Below, piece after piece: positions 15,969 to 24,093 of a stretch of 39,215 nucleotides of DNA. Every line of letters begins with the position of its first letter. Position 1 is the stretch's first letter. The translations under genes were made by a program, and so were the position numbers. Source of the DNA: Acidobacteria bacterium 28-9 (lineage in GTDB: Bacteria; Acidobacteriota; Blastocatellia; Pyrinomonadales; Pyrinomonadaceae); the NCBI GenBank assembly GCA_002050355.1, contig MWYY01000046.1:1-39215 (forward strand), in the 5' to 3' direction. The notes under the pieces were generated by a model. The model was not told the DNA's origin, made no database searches, and saw only the letters and a program-made list of their open reading frames with translations.

Positions 15969-16586
15969 ATGAAAACATTTCGTTTAATAGCCGCCAGTTT
16001 CTTTTTCGCTGCCGTCTTTGCAGTTTCGGCATTTGCTCAGACAGGTGCGTCGCAACCGAGCGGCTCTGCCAAAATCGTCGTTATCGACACGGGTGCTTTC
16101 GGCAGTGATAAAGGAGGTATTACCAAATATATTACTGCGATGAAGTCACTCGACACGGAATTCACACCGGTTCAAACCGATTTGCAAAGTTCGGCAGCTA
16201 GAATTCAGACACTGGCAAAAGAAATTCAAACTCTGCAGGATCAAGCTTCGGGCGGAAAAGTTCCGGTCGATCCAAAAGCGGCTCAGTCAAAAGTTGACTC
16301 ATATCAAACTTTGCAAACCGACTTTAAACGCAAACAGGAAGATGCAAAGGCAAAGTTTGAACGTCGCCAGGAGCAGCTAATGGGTCCGGTCATGCAGGAT
16401 ATTTTTAAAGCTATGCAGGATTTTGCCACACAAAAAGGTTATGACCTTATTCTTGATGCGGGTAAGTTGGATGCCCAACAGATGATCCTTGCATACATTC
16501 CGAGCAAAGTTGACGTAACGAAGGATTTTATTACTTTCTACAACAGTCGTCCGGCGACTACGGCATCAGCCGCGTCGCCCAAATAA
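15969..16586 (+). CDS. OmpH/Skp-family periplasmic chaperone
   Basis: A 205-residue secreted protein. The signal peptide is at residues 1-23 (AFAQ cleavage region). It continues into a beta strand (Ala-Lys-Ile-Val-Val-Ile-Asp), then a long Gln/Lys/Ala-rich coiled coil, then the Gly-Tyr-Asp-Leu-Ile-Leu-Asp strand typical of OmpH. Skp holds unfolded outer-membrane proteins in the periplasm and hands them to BamA, encoded just upstream. AAGGAG (15951-15956) lies 12 nt before the ATG. The Pro/Ser/Ala-rich tail is an extension. There is no lpxD after it. Confidence 0.85.
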   Translation: MKTFRLIAASFFFAAVFAVSAFAQTGASQPSGSAKIVVIDTGAFGSDKGGITKYITAMKSLDTEFTPVQTDLQSSAARIQTLAKEIQTLQDQASGGKVPVDPKAAQSKVDSYQTLQTDFKRKQEDAKAKFERRQEQLMGPVMQDIFKAMQDFATQKGYDLILDAGKLDAQQMILAYIPSKVDVTKDFITFYNSRPATTASAASPK

Positions 16587-16613
16587 ATCAATTAAAAAAA
16601 ATCAGTAGCCAAT

Positions 16614-16640
16614 AAGCCGGCGGAACGATTCTTCCGGCTT
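16614..16640 (+). terminator. Hairpin between ompH and fabZ
   Basis: AAGCCGG (16614-16620) pairs with CCGGCTT (16634-16640), followed by TTCAGGCTTTTC. It is a possible weak terminator or attenuator that would reduce readthrough into fabZ. Confidence 0.4.
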
Positions 16641-16676
16641 TCAGGCTTTTCTGCATTTTGATAACCCGTTCTGTTT

Positions 16677-17132
16677 ATGACCATTCTCGATTCGCGCGCC
16701 ATTCAGGAAATCCTGCCGCATCGCTATCCGTTTTTGCTGGTTGATAAAATCGTCGAACTCGTGCCCCGCGAAAAAATCGTCGGCGTCAAACAAGTAACAA
16801 TCAACGAATACTTTTTCGCCGGACATTTTCCCGAAGCGCCCGTTATGCCGGGCGTTTTGATTATCGAAGCGTTAGCCCAAGTCGGAGCGATTCTTGCTTT
16901 GCGTGAACTTGAAGACCGAAAAAATAAAATTCCCTTTTTCAGCGGCATTGAGCGAGCGCGTTTCCGCCGTCCGGTCGTGCCGGGTGACACGCTCTTTCTG
17001 GAAGTTACGGCAATGAGAATCGGAAGCAAAGTTCAAAAGATGCGCGGGCTGGCAAAAGTTGACGGACATCTCGTTGCCGAAGCCGAAATTATGTGTATAA
17101 TCGGCGAACGCGAAACAAAAGGTGAAAAATAA
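16677..17132 (+). CDS. fabZ: 3-hydroxyacyl-ACP dehydratase FabZ
   Basis: A 151-residue hot-dog fold dehydratase of fatty acid elongation, removing water from (3R)-hydroxyacyl-ACP. His50 in AGHFPEAPVMPG and Glu64 in IIEALAQ are the catalytic pair. The N-terminal HRYPFLLVDKI motif is also diagnostic. Length is normal. No Shine-Dalgarno precedes the ATG, and the start was chosen by family alignment. It competes with LpxA for hydroxyacyl-ACP, and the two genes are commonly adjacent, as here with one small gene between. Confidence 0.95.
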   Translation: MTILDSRAIQEILPHRYPFLLVDKIVELVPREKIVGVKQVTINEYFFAGHFPEAPVMPGVLIIEALAQVGAILALRELEDRKNKIPFFSGIERARFRRPVVPGDTLFLEVTAMRIGSKVQKMRGLAKVDGHLVAEAEIMCIIGERETKGEK

Positions 17133-17133
17133 T

Positions 17134-17409
17134 ATGCTGTTACTATTAAATATTGAAATTAGTCATTTCCAAGCCGGAGCTTTATTCGGCGCGGCTTTAG
17201 GTGCTTTACTCGGTTTAATCCCTTTAATTTTAGGAATTCGCAGAAAGAAAGCAAAAATAGGTATCCTTGGTTTTGTAAGTTCAATCGTAGGGAATGCGCT
17301 TTTAGGACTTCTTTTGTCAATTCCGATCGTCGCTATTTGCACGTATCTGATATTGAAGCAGAGAACTCCTGAGGCAGTTTCCGATTCGCAAACTTCTACC
17401 GTAATTTAA
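17134..17409 (+). CDS. Small two-helix membrane protein of unknown function
   Basis: A 91-residue protein beginning at the ATG at 17134, one base after the fabZ stop, with AAAAGGTG (17117-17124) as a plausible ribosome site. A GTG at 17122 is an alternative start that would overlap fabZ. Two hydrophobic segments (about residues 15-35, Gly/Ala/Leu-rich, and 45-75) flank a short basic loop (Arg-Arg-Lys-Lys). The tail is polar. I do not recognise a family. It sits between fabZ and lpxA, where lipid A genes are expected, so a membrane role is likely but not shown. Confidence 0.65.
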   Translation: MLLLLNIEISHFQAGALFGAALGALLGLIPLILGIRRKKAKIGILGFVSSIVGNALLGLLLSIPIVAICTYLILKQRTPEAVSDSQTSTVI

Positions 17410-17444
17410 GATTCCAGGATTTCTTAAAATTATTAGCTTTTGCT

Positions 17445-18221
17445 ATGTCCTTTATTCACGAGAGCGCAATTGTCAGCCCAAAAGCTGAAATCGGGAAAGA
17501 TTGCTATATCGGAGCGTATTCAATCGTTGGCGCTGAAACGGTTTTAGCCGACCGAGTTCGTATCGAATCGCACGTCGTTGTTTACGGCAAAACTCGAATC
17601 GGCGCGGAGACACATGTTTTTCCTTTTGTTTCAATCGGTTTAGCTCCGCAGGATTTGAAATACGGCGGCGAGCCGACCGCAACCGAAATCGGCGAACGGA
17701 ATCAAATCAGAGAATTCGTAACGGTTCATCGCGGAACTTCAGGCGGCGGCGGTTTGACACGCATCGGCAACGACAACTTGCTGATGGCGCAGGCGCACGT
17801 CGCGCACGATTGCCAAATCGGAAACCACGTGATTATGGCAAACGCCGCAACTCTCGCGGGACACGTCGTGATTTCAGACCGTGCAAATATCGGCGCTTAT
17901 TCGGGCGTCCACCAATTTTGCCGCATCGGATTTGAAGCCTTTGTCGGCGGTTATTCGGTCGTCGTCAAAGACGCGATGCCGTTTGCCATAATTCAGGGAA
18001 ACCACGCCAAATGTTACGGTCTGAATCGCCTCGGAATGAAAAGACGCGGTTATTCGAGCGACGTTATCAAAAATCTCAATCACGCTTTTCACCTTCTGCT
18101 TACTTCAAAACTCAACACCGAGCAAGCCGTCGAAAAAATAAAAGACGAGATAAAAAACTGTAAAGAAGTTGGTTTGCTGGTTGATTTTATCGAAACTTCC
18201 AAACGCGGCGTGGTGAAATAG
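17445..18221 (+). CDS. lpxA: Acyl-ACP--UDP-N-acetylglucosamine O-acyltransferase LpxA
   Basis: A 258-residue left-handed beta-helix acyltransferase, the first enzyme of lipid A synthesis. Hexapeptide repeats run through residues 5-185. The catalytic His is His121 in AHVAHDCQIG. The Lys-Tyr-Gly-Gly-Glu-Pro-Thr substrate loop (72-78) and Arg-Glu-Phe-Val-Thr-Val-His-Arg-Gly-Thr are typical of LpxA and not LpxD. A helical C-terminal domain follows. Its presence implies an LPS-containing outer membrane. The stop codon abuts the heptamer-phased inverted repeat shared with convergent recX. Confidence 0.95.
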   Translation: MSFIHESAIVSPKAEIGKDCYIGAYSIVGAETVLADRVRIESHVVVYGKTRIGAETHVFPFVSIGLAPQDLKYGGEPTATEIGERNQIREFVTVHRGTSGGGGLTRIGNDNLLMAQAHVAHDCQIGNHVIMANAATLAGHVVISDRANIGAYSGVHQFCRIGFEAFVGGYSVVVKDAMPFAIIQGNHAKCYGLNRLGMKRRGYSSDVIKNLNHAFHLLLTSKLNTEQAVEKIKDEIKNCKEVGLLVDFIETSKRGVVK

Positions 18222-18340
18222 GGATTAGGTGTTAGGCGTTAGAAAATTCAATCTGAATCTAAAATCTATTGCCTGACATCTAGCTCTTAATACCTAAAAT
18301 CTAACACTTAAAATCTAACGCCTAACACCTAATCCCTATT
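18217..18340. repeat. 27-bp perfect inverted repeat built of 7-nt units between lpxA and recX
   Basis: Bases 18217-18243 are the exact reverse complement of 18314-18340. The whole interval from the lpxA stop to the recX stop can be read as about 17 consecutive 7-nt units, such as GGTGTTA and GGCGTTA on the left and AATCTAA, CGCCTAA, CACCTAA on the right. It may also work as a bidirectional terminator between the two convergent genes. Confidence 0.88.
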
Positions 18341-18902
18341 CGTTTTCATCAAAATCTTTGCTGTTAATTTCGCGCATTTTCTGGTTCACCAAATCGTAGG
18401 AAAAACCTTGCCGCAGCAGATAATCGTAAAATTTTTTAGCGTCTTCGCGCGTTCCGGGTTTGCCTTTGAGACGCAGCCTTTTGGCGACGGCTTGTTTTAT
18501 AATTTCAGCTTCGGGCGTTTCTTCAAAAGCCTTTTCGATTGCTTCGTCAACCGTTTTCTTGTCGAGTTTTCGGTGCGCCAGTTTTTGCTTTAAAACACGT
18601 TTCCCGATTGGCTTCTGGCGGAGTTTTGAAGCTGCGAATTCTTTGGCGAATTGCTCGTCGTTCAAATAATTATATTCTTTGAGTTTTTCTAAAACCGCGT
18701 CAACTATTTCTTCATTCGTCCAGGTTTTTTCAAGCAGACGTTCGCGCAACTCTTTGACCGAACGCGGTTTATAGGTCAGCAGATTGACGGCGCGGTCAAA
18801 AGTTTTTCGTCGCGCTCTTTCGGGATTTATCTCGCGCGGCGTTTCGTCTTCGTCTGAATCCTCATGCGGTTTTGCAGCGCGCCAATTTCTTTTCTTAAAC
18901 AT
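18336..18902 (-). CDS. recX: Regulatory protein RecX
   Basis: A 188-residue helical-repeat protein that modulates RecA filament activity. The RecX pattern begins near residue 40 (FDRAVNLLTYKPRSVKELRE), then Tyr-Leu-Asn-Asp-Glu-Gln-Phe-Ala and the later triple-helix repeats ending near the C-terminus. An acidic N-terminal stretch precedes it. The start is placed at the ATG at 18902 because upstream codons form a hydrophobic non-family extension. There is no recA neighbour in the window. The stop abuts the heptamer array. Confidence 0.85.
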   Translation of the reverse strand: MFKKRNWRAAKPHEDSDEDETPREINPERARRKTFDRAVNLLTYKPRSVKELRERLLEKTWTNEEIVDAVLEKLKEYNYLNDEQFAKEFAASKLRQKPIGKRVLKQKLAHRKLDKKTVDEAIEKAFEETPEAEIIKQAVAKRLRLKGKPGTREDAKKFYDYLLRQGFSYDLVNQKMREINSKDFDENE

Positions 18903-18978
18903 TTGAGAATTTTCCCGTAAAAATAGAACAAAGGCAAAAGTAAAAAGACAAAAATAAAAATAGCCTTCAACAATTTGC

Positions 18979-19013
18979 AAATCCAAAATCCAAAATCCAA
19001 AATCTAAAATTAG
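18979..19013. repeat. Heptamer array directly before the truB start codon
   Basis: Five 7-nt units: AAATCCA three times, AAATCTA, AAATTAG. The last base is at 19013 and the truB ATG begins at 19014. The array fills the place where a Shine-Dalgarno sequence would be. Confidence 0.9.
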
Positions 19014-19919
19014 ATGGACGGAATTTTAATCATAGATAAACCTGAAGGAATTACTTCACACGATGTCGTCGCGCGCTGTCGGCGAATTCTGCGCACAAAA
19101 CGCATCGGACACACCGGAACACTTGACCCTTTCGCAACCGGCGTGATGGTGATTTTAGTTGAAAAAGCAACGCGCCTTGCGCAGTTTCTCGACCGAGACG
19201 CCAAAGAATACGAAGCGATTGTGCGTCTCGGTTTTGAAACAGACACGGGCGATTTAACGGGAAGTCCAAAGTCAGAAGTCCAAAGTCCAAAGTCCGTTTC
19301 GGTTGATGAAATTGAACAAGTTTTAACGTATTTTCGCGGCGAAATTCAGCAAACGCCGCCGATGTATTCGGCTAAGAAAGTCGCGGGGAAAAAACTTTAT
19401 GAGTTAGCGCGCGAAGGCATCGAGATTGAGCGAAAACCAATAAAAGTAACGATTTACGAACTTGAAATTTTACATTCGACAAGAGACTTCGGACTTCCAA
19501 CTTCGGGCTTCGGACTAAAAGTTTCGTGTTCTGCCGGAACTTACATCAGAACTTTAGCCGAAGACATCGGGAAAAAACTGGAAACCGGCGCGCATCTCAT
19601 TGAATTAAGAAGAACACGCGCGGGAAAATTTAATATCGAAAGAGCATTGAGGCTCGAAAAACTGGAAGAAATCGTTGCTGCAAACAAGCTCAACGGAGTT
19701 TTAATTTCAACCAACGAAGCCATTTCGCATCTGCCGGAAGTCAAACTTTCAAACCAGGAAATAAATAAAATAAAAAACGGTGTAAAATTAAATGTTGAGT
19801 TAGGAGAAATTATGAACGAGCAATTCATCAGAATGACGGACGAAACGGAAAACTTAATCGCCGTCGGCGTTTACGATGCGCGCGAAAAAACAGTTCAGCC
19901 GAAAGTTGTTTTGGTATAA
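19014..19919 (+). CDS. truB: tRNA pseudouridine-55 synthase TruB
   Basis: A 301-residue enzyme that isomerises U55 of the tRNA T-loop. The start MDGILIIDKPEGITSHDVV and the catalytic Asp38 in HTGTLDPFATGV are diagnostic. Lys-Lys-Leu-Tyr-Glu and the Arg-Thr-Leu-Ala-Glu-Asp-Ile-Gly segment follow. Two regions carry 7-nt-period DNA: residues about 83-95 (Ser-Pro-Lys-Ser-Glu-Val-Gln-Ser-Pro-Lys-Ser) and about 158-169 (Arg-Asp-Phe-Gly-Leu-Pro-Thr-Ser-Gly-Phe-Gly). Both look like insertions tolerated in surface loops. There is no Shine-Dalgarno, because the heptamer array abuts the ATG. An alpha/beta hydrolase gene follows after 11 nt. Confidence 0.94.
   Translation: MDGILIIDKPEGITSHDVVARCRRILRTKRIGHTGTLDPFATGVMVILVEKATRLAQFLDRDAKEYEAIVRLGFETDTGDLTGSPKSEVQSPKSVSVDEIEQVLTYFRGEIQQTPPMYSAKKVAGKKLYELAREGIEIERKPIKVTIYELEILHSTRDFGLPTSGFGLKVSCSAGTYIRTLAEDIGKKLETGAHLIELRRTRAGKFNIERALRLEKLEEIVAANKLNGVLISTNEAISHLPEVKLSNQEINKIKNGVKLNVELGEIMNEQFIRMTDETENLIAVGVYDAREKTVQPKVVLV
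19262..19296. repeat. Heptamer array inside truB (first)
   Basis: Five units: AAGTCCA, AAGTCAG, AAGTCCA, AAGTCCA, AAGTCCG. It is read through in frame as a Ser/Pro/Lys-rich loop. Confidence 0.9.
19485..19519. repeat. Heptamer array inside truB (second)
   Basis: Units GACTTCG, GACTTCC, AACTTCG, GGCTTCG, then a degenerate GACTAAA. On the other strand this is the AAGTCCG type, the same family as the first truB array in opposite orientation. Confidence 0.85.
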
Positions 19920-19930
19920 AATCAAAATCT

Positions 19931-20932
19931 ATGAAAAAGAAAAATCTTGCTTTAGGAATAGGCAGCGCAGTCGGCGGTCTGATTGCGTGGAAAATGTTGT
20001 CGCGGGCGCAGGAAGTCGTCTGGGAAGACGTTTCAGACAAAGTTTTGCACGCGGAAAATTCGCATTTCACGGAAGTTGACGGTGCGACAATTCATTATCA
20101 GGAATTTGGCGAAGTGAGCAATCCGACGTTAATTTTGCTTCACGGCTACACGGCTTCGACTTTCGTATGGCACGCGGTCGCGCCGATGTTCGCCGAAAAA
20201 GGTTTTCACGTTGTTGCGGTTGATCTTCTCGGCTTCGGCTATTCAGAGAAACCGGCGTCGTTCGATTACGCGATTTCCTCACAGGCGCGAGTGCTTGTCA
20301 GGTTTATGAACCGTTTAGGCATCGGGCGCGCAACACTTGTCGGCAGTTCTTACGGCGGCGCGGTTGCGGCAACGGTTGCGCTCGATTATGCCGAAAGAGC
20401 CGAAAAACTCGTGCTGGTTGATGCGGTTTCCAATGACAATGTGAAAAATAATTTGCTTTTGAAGCTCGCGGCAATTCCGGTCGTCGGCGAAGCTTTCTCG
20501 CCTTTCCTGCTCGATTCCAAACTCTTTTTGAAAAGACGTATGCAGGGAACGCTCGCGCCTGCGAATCATCACTTGATTACGCAAGACAGAATCGAAGCCG
20601 TATGGCGACCGCTTCATGCTGCCGACGCGCATCGTTCGGTTTTGGCGACGGCGCGAAGTTGGGACGCAAACCGCATCGAAGCCGACGCGCAATTTATCAA
20701 TCAACCGACGCTTATCGTTTGGGGCGAAAATGATACGGTAATCCCGATTTCAAACGGCGAGAAACTGCACGAATCAATTTTAAATTCGCGTTTTGTCGTT
20801 TTCAAAAATTGCGGTCACGTCCCGCAGGAAGAAGCGTCTGAAAATTTCGCCGAAGTTGTCAGTCAGTTTTGTCGCGGTAAAAAAGGTAAATTCGAGATGA
20901 ATGACAGGCAAGGAATGCGGTTCGTCAATTGA
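19931..20932 (+). CDS. Alpha/beta hydrolase, membrane-anchored
   Basis: A 333-residue alpha/beta-hydrolase. An N-terminal Gly/Ala-rich hydrophobic segment (about 5-22) may be a signal anchor. The oxyanion His-Gly motif (LLHGY) comes near residue 70. The nucleophile is Ser140 in GSSYGG, the acid Asp268 in WGENDTVIP and the base His296 in CGHVPQEE. All three catalytic residues are present. The family includes esterases, lipases and haloalkane dehalogenase-like enzymes, and the substrate cannot be told. It starts 11 nt after truB with no ribosome site and is probably cotranscribed. It is convergent to purL. Confidence 0.87.
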   Translation: MKKKNLALGIGSAVGGLIAWKMLSRAQEVVWEDVSDKVLHAENSHFTEVDGATIHYQEFGEVSNPTLILLHGYTASTFVWHAVAPMFAEKGFHVVAVDLLGFGYSEKPASFDYAISSQARVLVRFMNRLGIGRATLVGSSYGGAVAATVALDYAERAEKLVLVDAVSNDNVKNNLLLKLAAIPVVGEAFSPFLLDSKLFLKRRMQGTLAPANHHLITQDRIEAVWRPLHAADAHRSVLATARSWDANRIEADAQFINQPTLIVWGENDTVIPISNGEKLHESILNSRFVVFKNCGHVPQEEASENFAEVVSQFCRGKKGKFEMNDRQGMRFVN

Positions 20933-20998
20933 ATTTTCACGACAGGAGAAAATTAGCGAAAAGTGCAAAACAGAAAATACGTAATTCGATATTTTCCG

Positions 20999-23260
20999 TT
21001 AATTTTCCAGTTGTTTTTCAAGCGAAGTTTGCCAGGAGTTTTCGAGTTCCGCAATCGGAACAGAAACCGCTTCTGAATCATTTACTTTTATCATCAAATC
21101 TGCGCCCGCAACTTTTCCGATAACTGCTAACGGACAATCGTTTTCTCTCGCAACTGCTTCAATTTCGTTCAGTTGGTCAGCCGAAAAACTTATCACGATG
21201 CGCGACGGCGACTCGCCGAAAAGCATTGCTTCGACCGACAAGTTGTCATTTTTTAATTCAACTTCCGCGCCAATCGCCTTTCGATTCAGCGACGAAAAAC
21301 AACTTTCCGCAATTGCGACGGATAAACCTCCGTCTGAACAATCGTGCGCCGATTTTAACAAAAAATTGTCGGCAAGATTTAAGCAGGTTTGCTGAACCCG
21401 CCGTTCCAAATCCAAATCAATCAACGGCACTTCGCCCGATTCAAATAATTCTTCATTCGTCAAACCTAAGACGGTTTGTGCATATTCACTCACCGACAAA
21501 TCGTTTTTCGTTTCACCAAGCAGCGCGATTAAATCGCCTTCAAATTTGAAACCTTGCATGATAATTTTGCGCGCGTCTTCAATCAAGCCAACCATTCCGA
21601 TAACCGGCGTCGGCAAAATTCCGCGACCTTCGGTTTCGTTGTAAAACGAAACGTTGCCGGAAACAATCGGTGTTTCAAACTGCTCGCACGCTTCTTTCAT
21701 TCCGTCAATGACTTCGGAAAAACTCCACATTACTTCCGGTCTTTCGGGCGAGGCAAAATTCAAACAATTCGTAACGGCAATCGGTTTTGCTCCGACGCAA
21801 ACGACGTTTCGCGCGCTTTCGGCAACAATTAATTTCGCGCCTTCACGTGGATTTACGGCAACGAAACGCGCGTTTCCGTCCAAACACATTGCAATCGCGC
21901 GACGAGTTTCTTTCACGCGCACAACCGCCGCGTCCGCGCCAGGCAACACAGCAGTATTCGTGCGAACCATATGGTCATATTGCTGATAAACCCAATGTTT
22001 AGAGCAAATATTGGGCGACGCAAGCAGCGTTTTTAATGCTTGTTCATAATTCTTAATTTGTAATTCGTATTTCTTCTTCGACTTTGAACTTGGAACTTTG
22101 AACCTTGAACCGTCCATCGCTCGCTCGTATTTCGGCGCTTCGTTGGTTAATTTATCAACCGGCAAATCCGCAACCATTTCGCCGTTGTGAAAAATTTTCA
22201 AACGATTTCCCTCGACGACGCGCCCGACGACAACCGCGTCCAAATCCCATTTGTCGAAAATATCAACAATCTGTTTTTCGCGCCCGCGATGAGCGACAAT
22301 CAACATTCGCTCCTGCGATTCACTCAAAAGCATTTCATACGCCGTCATTCCGGTTTCGCGCTGTGGCACAAGCGTTAAATCGAGTTCCAAACCGGTTCCG
22401 GCGCGCGCCGCCATTTCGACCGACGACGATGTAAGTCCAGCGGCGCCCATATCTTGAATGCCTTCAATGGCGCCTGAACGCATCGCTTCGAGACACGCTT
22501 CGAGCAGTAGTTTTTCTAAAAACGGGTCGCCAACCTGAACCGTCGGGCGTTTTTCCATTGCTTCCTCGTCAAACTCGGCGCTCGCCATTGTAGCGCCGTG
22601 AATTCCGTCTCTGCCGGTTTTTGCGCCGACGTACAACACAGGATTTCCGACGCCCGACGCTTTGCCGAAAAATATCTGGTCTTTTTTGACAATTCCCAAA
22701 GCGAACGCATTGACTAGCGGATTCAAACTGTAAGCATCGTCGAAAACGACCTCGCCGCCGATTGTAGGAACTCCGAAGCAATTTCCGTAATGCGCGATGC
22801 CGGAAACTGTGCCTTTTAAAATCGATTTGTTGCGTCTGCCGTGTTTCTCATCGGTTAATTTTCCGAATCTTAAGCTGTTCATCGCCGCAATCGGGCGCGC
22901 GCCCATCGTAAAAACGTCTCTTAAAATTCCGCCGACGCCGGTTGCCGCGCCTTGAAACGGCTCAATAAACGACGGATGATTGTGCGATTCGACTTTGAAA
23001 GCAACACACCAATCGTCGCCAATATCAACCACGCCGGCGTTTTCGCCCGGCGGCACAATTACTCGTGTTCCCGTCGTCGGAAGCCGTTTCAAATGAACAC
23101 GCGAAGACTTGTAACTACAATGCTCGGACCACATTACAGAGAAAACTCCGAGTTCCGTAAAATTCGGCTCGCGTCCGAGAATTTGCTTGATTCTGTCAAA
23201 TTCTTCGGCGGTTAGATTATGCTGCTTGATAACTTCGGGTGTGATTTGGGTTTGATTCAT
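20999..23260 (-). CDS. purL: Phosphoribosylformylglycinamidine synthase subunit PurL
   Basis: A 753-residue PurL of the small, multi-subunit (PurLQS) type, which makes FGAM from FGAR with ATP and ammonia in purine synthesis. The N-terminal [12 protein letters not shown] and [24 protein letters not shown] stretch are diagnostic. AIRS-type domains occur twice. The start at 23260 is chosen because the usual N-terminus ([12 protein letters not shown]) follows at once. Residues about 382-406 are encoded by two blocks of 7-nt-period DNA (22045-22117) and form a Lys/Tyr-rich linker between the two halves; this looks like an insertion. purQ and purS are not nearby. Confidence 0.94.
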   Translation of the reverse strand: MNQTQITPEVIKQHNLTAEEFDRIKQILGREPNFTELGVFSVMWSEHCSYKSSRVHLKRLPTTGTRVIVPPGENAGVVDIGDDWCVAFKVESHNHPSFIEPFQGAATGVGGILRDVFTMGARPIAAMNSLRFGKLTDEKHGRRNKSILKGTVSGIAHYGNCFGVPTIGGEVVFDDAYSLNPLVNAFALGIVKKDQIFFGKASGVGNPVLYVGAKTGRDGIHGATMASAEFDEEAMEKRPTVQVGDPFLEKLLLEACLEAMRSGAIEGIQDMGAAGLTSSSVEMAARAGTGLELDLTLVPQRETGMTAYEMLLSESQERMLIVAHRGREKQIVDIFDKWDLDAVVVGRVVEGNRLKIFHNGEMVADLPVDKLTNEAPKYERAMDGSRFKVPSSKSKKKYELQIKNYEQALKTLLASPNICSKHWVYQQYDHMVRTNTAVLPGADAAVVRVKETRRAIAMCLDGNARFVAVNPREGAKLIVAESARNVVCVGAKPIAVTNCLNFASPERPEVMWSFSEVIDGMKEACEQFETPIVSGNVSFYNETEGRGILPTPVIGMVGLIEDARKIIMQGFKFEGDLIALLGETKNDLSVSEYAQTVLGLTNEELFESGEVPLIDLDLERRVQQTCLNLADNFLLKSAHDCSDGGLSVAIAESCFSSLNRKAIGAEVELKNDNLSVEAMLFGESPSRIVISFSADQLNEIEAVARENDCPLAVIGKVAGADLMIKVNDSEAVSVPIAELENSWQTSLEKQLEN
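22045..22117. repeat. Two heptamer blocks inside purL
   Basis: Block one (22045-22072): CATAATT, CTTAATT, TGTAATT, CGTATTT. Block two (22083-22110): TTTGAAC, TTGGAAC, TTTGAAC, CTTGAAC, followed by CGTCCAT. Ten nucleotides separate the blocks. They lie in the coding sequence and keep the reading frame open. Confidence 0.88.
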
Positions 23261-23411
23261 CTGCAAAGCTCTCTGTCGGAAAATCCGGTCTAAAATAAAA
23301 AAGAAGAGTTTATGTCGTTCGGAGTTGTTTTTCAAATCCGTTCGATAAACTCTGTTTCAGGATTTTAATTTAGCTGTGAAAGTTGACAAATAATTCTGTA
23401 GAATTTTCACC

Positions 23412-24068
23412 TTATCTTGTAAGTTTTGCAGTTTGATTCGGTAAAATTTTGTCAATCTCGCTTCGCAAAATCTCAGGTTTAACTTTTCCCTGTCGGTTAT
23501 AAACAATTTCACCTTTTTCGTTGAACAAAATCGTAAACGGCAAACCGCCTTTCCAGTCTTTTGAAATTGATGCAATCGTCGCTTCTTCGTCCTGCGTTTT
23601 CAAAAGATACGCAGGCATTTCAGCTTTCATTTCTACGAGAAACTTAGGAACGTCGCGGTTTATTTCCGCTAAATCATCAAGCGAAACGACAATAAAATCA
23701 ATTTTGTCTTTGTAATCGGCGTTGATTTTTACGAGTTCGGGAAATTCTTCGCGGCACGGGTCGCACCACGTCGCCCAAAAATTTACAAGCAGGGGTTTTG
23801 CGATTGCGCCTTCGCGTTTGAGCAAATTTTTTAACACAACAGCATCAATTTGCTTAACTTTTGAGGTTGCGGACAAAACTTTTTCGTTCGTATTATTTGC
23901 AACGGATTGTTTTTTCGGAACAATTTTCTTCTTTGCTATCCGTGATGCAGGTTTTTTTCGCGTTTGTGCCGCAATTACGACACTGTAAATTTGCGCAAAA
24001 GCGAAAATCAACCCGCAAACAACCGCGAATTTTCTCAAAATTTTGAAGTTTATAAAATATTTTTTCAT
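23412..24068 (-). CDS. TlpA-family thioredoxin-like protein, secreted/anchored
   Basis: A 218-residue protein. A hydrophobic N-terminal segment (about 13-33) acts as signal or anchor. A Lys-rich low-complexity linker (38-75) follows, then a thioredoxin fold with the active site Trp101-Cys102-Asp-Pro-Cys105 in NFWATWCDPC. Gly-Leu-Pro-Phe is the cis-Pro loop. The protein should act as a disulfide reductant or oxidant outside the cytoplasm. It starts 25 nt after the PRC-MgtE_N-CBS gene, so the two form an operon. A 151-nt gap separates it from purL. Confidence 0.87.
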   Translation of the reverse strand: MKKYFINFKILRKFAVVCGLIFAFAQIYSVVIAAQTRKKPASRIAKKKIVPKKQSVANNTNEKVLSATSKVKQIDAVVLKNLLKREGAIAKPLLVNFWATWCDPCREEFPELVKINADYKDKIDFIVVSLDDLAEINRDVPKFLVEMKAEMPAYLLKTQDEEATIASISKDWKGGLPFTILFNEKGEIVYNRQGKVKPEILRSEIDKILPNQTAKLTR

Positions 24069-24093
24069 TTCGTAAAATCTCTGTCGTTTTCAT

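Noticed and set aside
18221..18339. CRISPR array
   Set aside because: Units are 7 nt and contiguous, with no spacers and no cas genes.
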